Assembly: GCA_963082975.1 (NCBI GenBank)
Contig: OY720345.1
Span: 14,968,491-15,032,490, forward strand
Length of the DNA: 64,000 nucleotides
Source: Labia minor
Taxonomy: Eukaryota; Arthropoda; Insecta; Dermaptera; Spongiphoridae
Direction: 5' to 3'
This document shows, in pieces, positions 60,801 to 64,000 of the stretch. The translations under genes were made by a program, and so were the position numbers. The notes below the pieces were generated by a model that was given only the letters and a program-made list of their open reading frames with translations, had not been told where the DNA came from and searched no databases. Every line of letters starts with the position of its first letter. The first letter of the stretch is position 1.

Positions 60801-61226
60801 ACTAAATTTTATATTTGACGATTTTTAGTGAGTATCAGTATTATTTAAATAAATAGTTCCATTATTCTGAGCAAATACGAATCATATTTTAATAGTATTA
60901 ATATAGAATATAAATAAACGACATTGGATAAGGGGCACATATGTTTTTAGTATATAAATATACAATATATATATATAAGTTTTATAATAACCAAAATATC
61001 TCTCGGATGCCTGATTATTTAGAAAATTAATTTTTTTTCTTTTTATATAAATAAATAAATATTTACTCGCATATTCAATTCTTAGATGTTTAACTTCTTC
61101 AATTAATAATCCTTCTTCTTTAGCAATTCTTCCAGCTTCATCTTGAGGACCTTGTTCATAAATTAATTTTAAAATTAATTCTTTATCAATAACTTTAGGT
61201 TCTTTAGGATCCCTGAACTTTTCCAT
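54900..61226 (-). CDS. DRC3: DRC3, dynein regulatory complex subunit 3 (LRRC48)
   Basis: Nine exons: 61067-61226, 59145-59428, 58906-59078, 58322-58531, 58103-58243, 56823-57024, 56216-56416, 56008-56147 and 54900-55011. They join in phase to 540 residues (human DRC3 about 523). The N-terminus has the family signature LIYEQGPQDEAGRIAKEEG. Leucine-rich repeats of the SDS22 type (residues about 54-150; NILRIDNLW, LCCNFIEKIENL, LDLSFNYIEKIENL, LNLSGNP) end in an LRR cap (LPDLVYYEYK). A long coiled-coil region follows, with ENGLKHYEIR and FSDKDSLNNAM matching the family. DRC3 is part of the nexin-dynein regulatory complex of motile axonemes; in insects this means mainly sperm flagella. Introns carry a hAT element (57183-57931), a decayed one (about 55385-55905) and a third repeat (59560). 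Confidence 0.93.
55385..55905 (-). mobile_element. decayed hAT element related to family A
   Basis: Matches family A copies in several blocks (AGTTATAATCGTAAAAAGCAACTTGTT, quoted in part as GTAAAAAGCAACTTGTT; TGATTTCGAATATT; TTGACTTAGAAAGGGCG) but has lost clean termini and target duplications. It contains a perfect palindrome at about 55447-55484 (CACCCCAAAATACCATAT and its inverse). In a DRC3 intron. Confidence 0.6.
57183..57931 (-). mobile_element. non-autonomous hAT element, family A, copy 4
   Basis: 749 bp in the DRC3 intron between exons 5 and 6, with perfect 8-bp target duplications GTAATTAG at 57175-57182 and 57932-57939. It is a longer variant than copies 2 and 3: it keeps the segment with AGCAGGGCCGGCGG that is missing there but partly present in copy 1. 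Confidence 0.94.
59560..59935 (+). mobile_element. probable hAT-like fragment in a DRC3 intron
   Basis: Starts CAGGGGCGGATTTAGGCCTT, a typical hAT-like terminus, followed by CTGCCTAGGGCCCG. GGGGCCCGGAATTTTGTCC and CTTGCCTAGGACCCG near 59875-59900 are inverted partners of the left end. The expected closing terminus and target duplication were not found, so it is truncated or rearranged. Confidence 0.55.
60000..61066. other. remainder of DRC3 intron 1
   Basis: AT-rich; no exon or element recognised. Confidence 0.5.
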
Positions 61227-62077
61227 TTTTCTTTACACTGTATATATAGTATTAAACTATTTATGATTCAGTGGTAACTAAGGCAACTCAACTTAAAATC
61301 ATTTTTTAAAATCTTATTTTTAAAAGAAAAATCATTTTCAATTCTTTAATATATTAAATAATAAATTTTAAAATCTATTTTAAATATGGTCAATAATAAT
61401 TTATAATAAATTAAAGTAAGTGCTATTTCATTCTAACTTATCTAGATTATAGTTGTTATGTAGAGCAGTGTTTCCCAACGTGGGGCCCACGCCCCAGATG
61501 GGGCAATTTGATTCTAAAGGGGGCCAATTCGAAAATGGACTCGACGCCAGTTTAACCCTTTTCAATATTAAAACTTATGTATATGTTACATAAGGGGAGG
61601 GGGTATAAGAATTTTAGAAGGGCTTAGGTGGGGCATGGCATAAAAAAGGTTGGGAAACACTGATGTAGAGTGTAGAGTCGGACGTAGTGAGTATAAGTGA
61701 ATTAAAATATAATAATTTAAATAAAAAATTATAAAATTCATTGAAATTTTTTATTTTACTCTACTAATAAAATAATTTTAAGCATTTTTTTAAATATTCG
61801 ATTGATCGTAATAATTTTAGGTGTTGTTTTATTACGAAATCAAAATGAAATGTTTATTAAAAAAAATAATTGGATTTTTAAATGTCAATAAATAAAATAT
61901 GTTTAAAAATATCTAAAAATGTTTAATTAAATAAATAAATTTTCATAAAAAGCGCTGCTGAGCAATCAGAATGACAATTTGCAGTTGTGAAAGGCACCAG
62001 TTTTGCTGATTAACTTTGTTTCCTACTTGTTCAGTGACGGTTTTAGTTTGAGGATTGAAGAGACTACATATCAAATA
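61227..62077. promoter_or_regulatory. divergent DRC3-TOM1 intergenic region
   Basis: About 850 bp separate the DRC3 start codon (minus) from the TOM1 start codon (plus), so both promoters should lie here. A hAT MITE occupies 61466-61662. No core promoter motif can be assigned with confidence. Confidence 0.5.
61466..61662. mobile_element. hAT MITE in the DRC3-TOM1 promoter region
   Basis: 197 bp between CAGTGTTTCCCAAC and GTTGGGAAACACTG, with perfect 8-bp target duplications ATGTAGAG at 61458-61465 and 61663-61670. Subterminal GTGGGGCCCACGCCCC palindromic block. Non-coding. Confidence 0.93.
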
Positions 62078-62732
62078 ATGTCATTTTTTGGAGGAAATCC
62101 ATTTGCTTCTGCTGTGGGGCAAAAAATTGGTAAAAATTATTCTCTTTAACACTTCGTAAAAAAATTAATATTTCTTTCTATCTCATGCACCTTAATCACA
62201 TATTCATTTGATTTAATCAATTTTTAAAATATTAAATTTTTTTTGACATTTTAAATTTCATTTTAAATATTTTGAATTCATTCGTTTCACTCTTATTTCC
62301 CCTGTAATTGTTTTTTTTTTTTTTTTGTTAATTTTTATTTTTAATTTTTTTTTTTTATTTTGATGAACCAATATTGCGTCAACGAGCCGACTTAAACAAG
62401 TTGTAGTGTCAATTGTCATTCTCTTGTGTCAAATCTGTAATTCCTTTTATATTTATATAAATGACCTCTTTTATTGTTGAATGACTAATTTTGCTATGTC
62501 AAATTACAAGAATAATTCATTTATGCCCCCCAAGCCGACGTATTGCTTACAATTTGCCCTAGAACAAGCCACCGATGCTTCGTTGGCTTCCGAAAATTGG
62601 GCCCTCAATATGGAAATATGTGATATAATAAACGACACAGAAGATGGACCTAAAGATGCCATAAAAGCCATCCGGAAAAGATTACAGCAAAATGCCGGAA
62701 AAAACTACACAGTCGTCATGTATACATTAACG
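62078..62732 (+). CDS. TOM1: TOM1 (target of Myb1), N-terminal part
   Basis: Two exons are visible: 62078-62129 and 62563-62732, joining in phase (ATT G|AA CAA). The encoded start [20 protein letters not shown] and then [20 protein letters not shown] is the N-terminus and first helices of the VHS domain of TOM1/TOM1L2. Exon 2 ends at TTAACG|GTAAAT in phase 0. The remaining exons lie beyond the right edge of the window. The family binds ubiquitinated cargo, Tollip and clathrin on early endosomes. The start is the first ATG and gives the conserved GNPF motif. It could be TOM1 or TOM1L2; insects usually have one such gene. Confidence 0.9.
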
Positions 62733-63829
62733 GTAAATAATAATATTAATAATTCTTAATCATTAAATATATTTCTTATCAAATTTTTAATTTAATATCT
62801 AAGATAAAATTTTAAAATTCAAATATTAATCTTTGGTATACATAAATTAAATATATACCAAATCTTCTTTTTATAAAGCATGAAATATTATTAAACTATA
62901 AATATTTTAATTAATACATATGCGCAATTTGTTTTATTAATAAGATGATAAGTTGTGAGTAATATATAATTTTAAATAAAATGAGTAATTTAATGAAGAA
63001 GAGGAAAAAATAGTATATACTAGAGAGAGACTTATATAAATAAATAAAAAAAAAACTTAATAAGTTTAATTAAATTAGAATAAAGTTTTGAGGGCGTAGT
63101 CCTTCATGAAATGTTGAGAATTACGACCTCGAAACTCATTTTATTAAATAAATCACATACTCTTTTTATTAGTAAAATTTAAAGATTAGCTCCAAGAGAA
63201 AAATATATAATTCTTATTAAGGATGTCAGATTTATTTACATAAAAAGAAGAAAAACTATCCAATTGTTTTATTATAATTTGAAACAATATAATAATTTGA
63301 TAAATTTAGTTAAATAAAGCATAGTTTAGGTAAATATTCTAACATTGTTAACTTCACCTATCACTTTATTATAGATATAGATAAATATGCTATATAATTT
63401 ATTATTATCTGGGGGTATGCCGTATATATTCAAAAATTTCTTAGAAATATTACCTAAATAATTTGAGTGACTGACTAATTTAATTTCACTTTATTTGTTT
63501 ATAGATCACTATTCATAAGAAATAATTGATGTTCAGTGATTTCATTACTTGTCTTGCAAAAAAAATTATCTTTTGAGATCAAAAGTCACTCCTCTTTAAT
63601 CACAAATCAGACAATATAATAAATTTTTATTTACATATTTAATTTAGTAAACTAATCTTAGTGCTTATATTTAAACAACAAACAACATTGTTCAGAGAAA
63701 TAAAATTAAATAAAATCAAAATAAATAAAACATGAGCTTGAAATATATTAAAAATATATTATATATAATATATTTATATCTAAAATTTATTTAAATATGT
63801 ATTACCATATACCTCTGACTATTGTACGT
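62733..63829 (+). other. TOM1 intron 2 (part)
   Basis: AT-rich; I looked for the next VHS exon (expected VLE-C-KNCG-like) and do not see it. No other gene. Confidence 0.5.
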
Positions 63830-64000
63830 CCTATGATCAGTAGAACGGGTCCTGTCAATCTTTACCTTAATTTTCTTGATTGGAGGCGCTATCAAGTAGC
63901 TTTCCCAATTTTGATCCCGGAGGCTGGGTTGACTCTGTCCCATAGACCCCAGCAAGAGAAATTCTCTTGCCAGGCCCGGGACTTGAACCCGGGACCACGG
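63830..64000 (-). mobile_element. tRNA-derived SINE, cut by the window edge
   Basis: On the minus strand the sequence at the edge reads CCGTGGTCCCGGGTTCAAGT, containing a GGTTCAAGTCC-type RNA polymerase III B box, followed by a GC-rich body (CTGGCAAGAGAATTTCTCTT, CTGGGGTCTATGGGACAGAG). The A box would lie outside the window. A decayed relative is at 8930-9065. Confidence 0.65.

Noticed and set aside
63940..64000. Possible tRNA gene
   Set aside because: Only a B-box-like part is seen, and the adjoining sequence recurs in part at 8930-9065, which fits a SINE better than a tRNA gene.

Overview
The window is eukaryotic nuclear DNA, almost certainly from an insect. It is extremely AT-rich, genes are split by short GT-AG introns, the proteins are animal ones (WDR37, INO80D, ECI1, DRC3, TOM1), and the mobile elements are typical of insects (mariner, hAT, P, piggyBac-like, mag-type Ty3/gypsy, RTE-like LINEs). 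The species cannot be named from the sequence. Exon models below were built by hand by matching splice signals and reading phase. Each of the five host genes and the P transposase joins into one open frame.

Layout. 1-6,280: mostly AT-rich non-coding DNA, with one GC-richer possible exon (1098-1284), one MITE and one interlocked inverted repeat. 6,281-11,079 (minus): WDR37, ten coding exons. 11,080-20,517: a graveyard of nested transposons (hAT within hAT, hAT within mariner, LINE, MITEs). 20,518-26,740 (plus): INO80D, seven exons. 26,741-33,960: long AT-rich intergenic DNA with a piggyBac-like MITE, a composite hAT element holding mariner and LTR debris, and a mariner tail. 34,005-39,224 (minus): tandem C2H2 zinc-finger genes, two apparently intact and one decayed copy between them. 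39,311-44,117: a young Ty3/gypsy retrotransposon with LTRs identical by eye and an intact 1408-residue Gag-Pol. 44,532-48,642: a complete P element with terminal repeats, 8-bp target duplication and an open THAP-domain transposase. 51,592-53,353 (plus): ECI1. 54,900-61,226 (minus): DRC3, nine exons. 62,078 to beyond the right edge (plus): the 5' end of TOM1. The last bases hold a tRNA-derived SINE.

The host genes are unrelated in pathway: chromatin remodelling (INO80D), a WD40 scaffold (WDR37), mitochondrial beta-oxidation (ECI1), the ciliary/sperm axoneme (DRC3) and endosomal sorting (TOM1). ECI1 and DRC3 converge; DRC3 and TOM1 diverge across about 850 bp. The most notable content is the mobile DNA. 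The P element and the gypsy element both look recently active, and perfect 8-bp target duplications let the order of several nested insertions be read directly.
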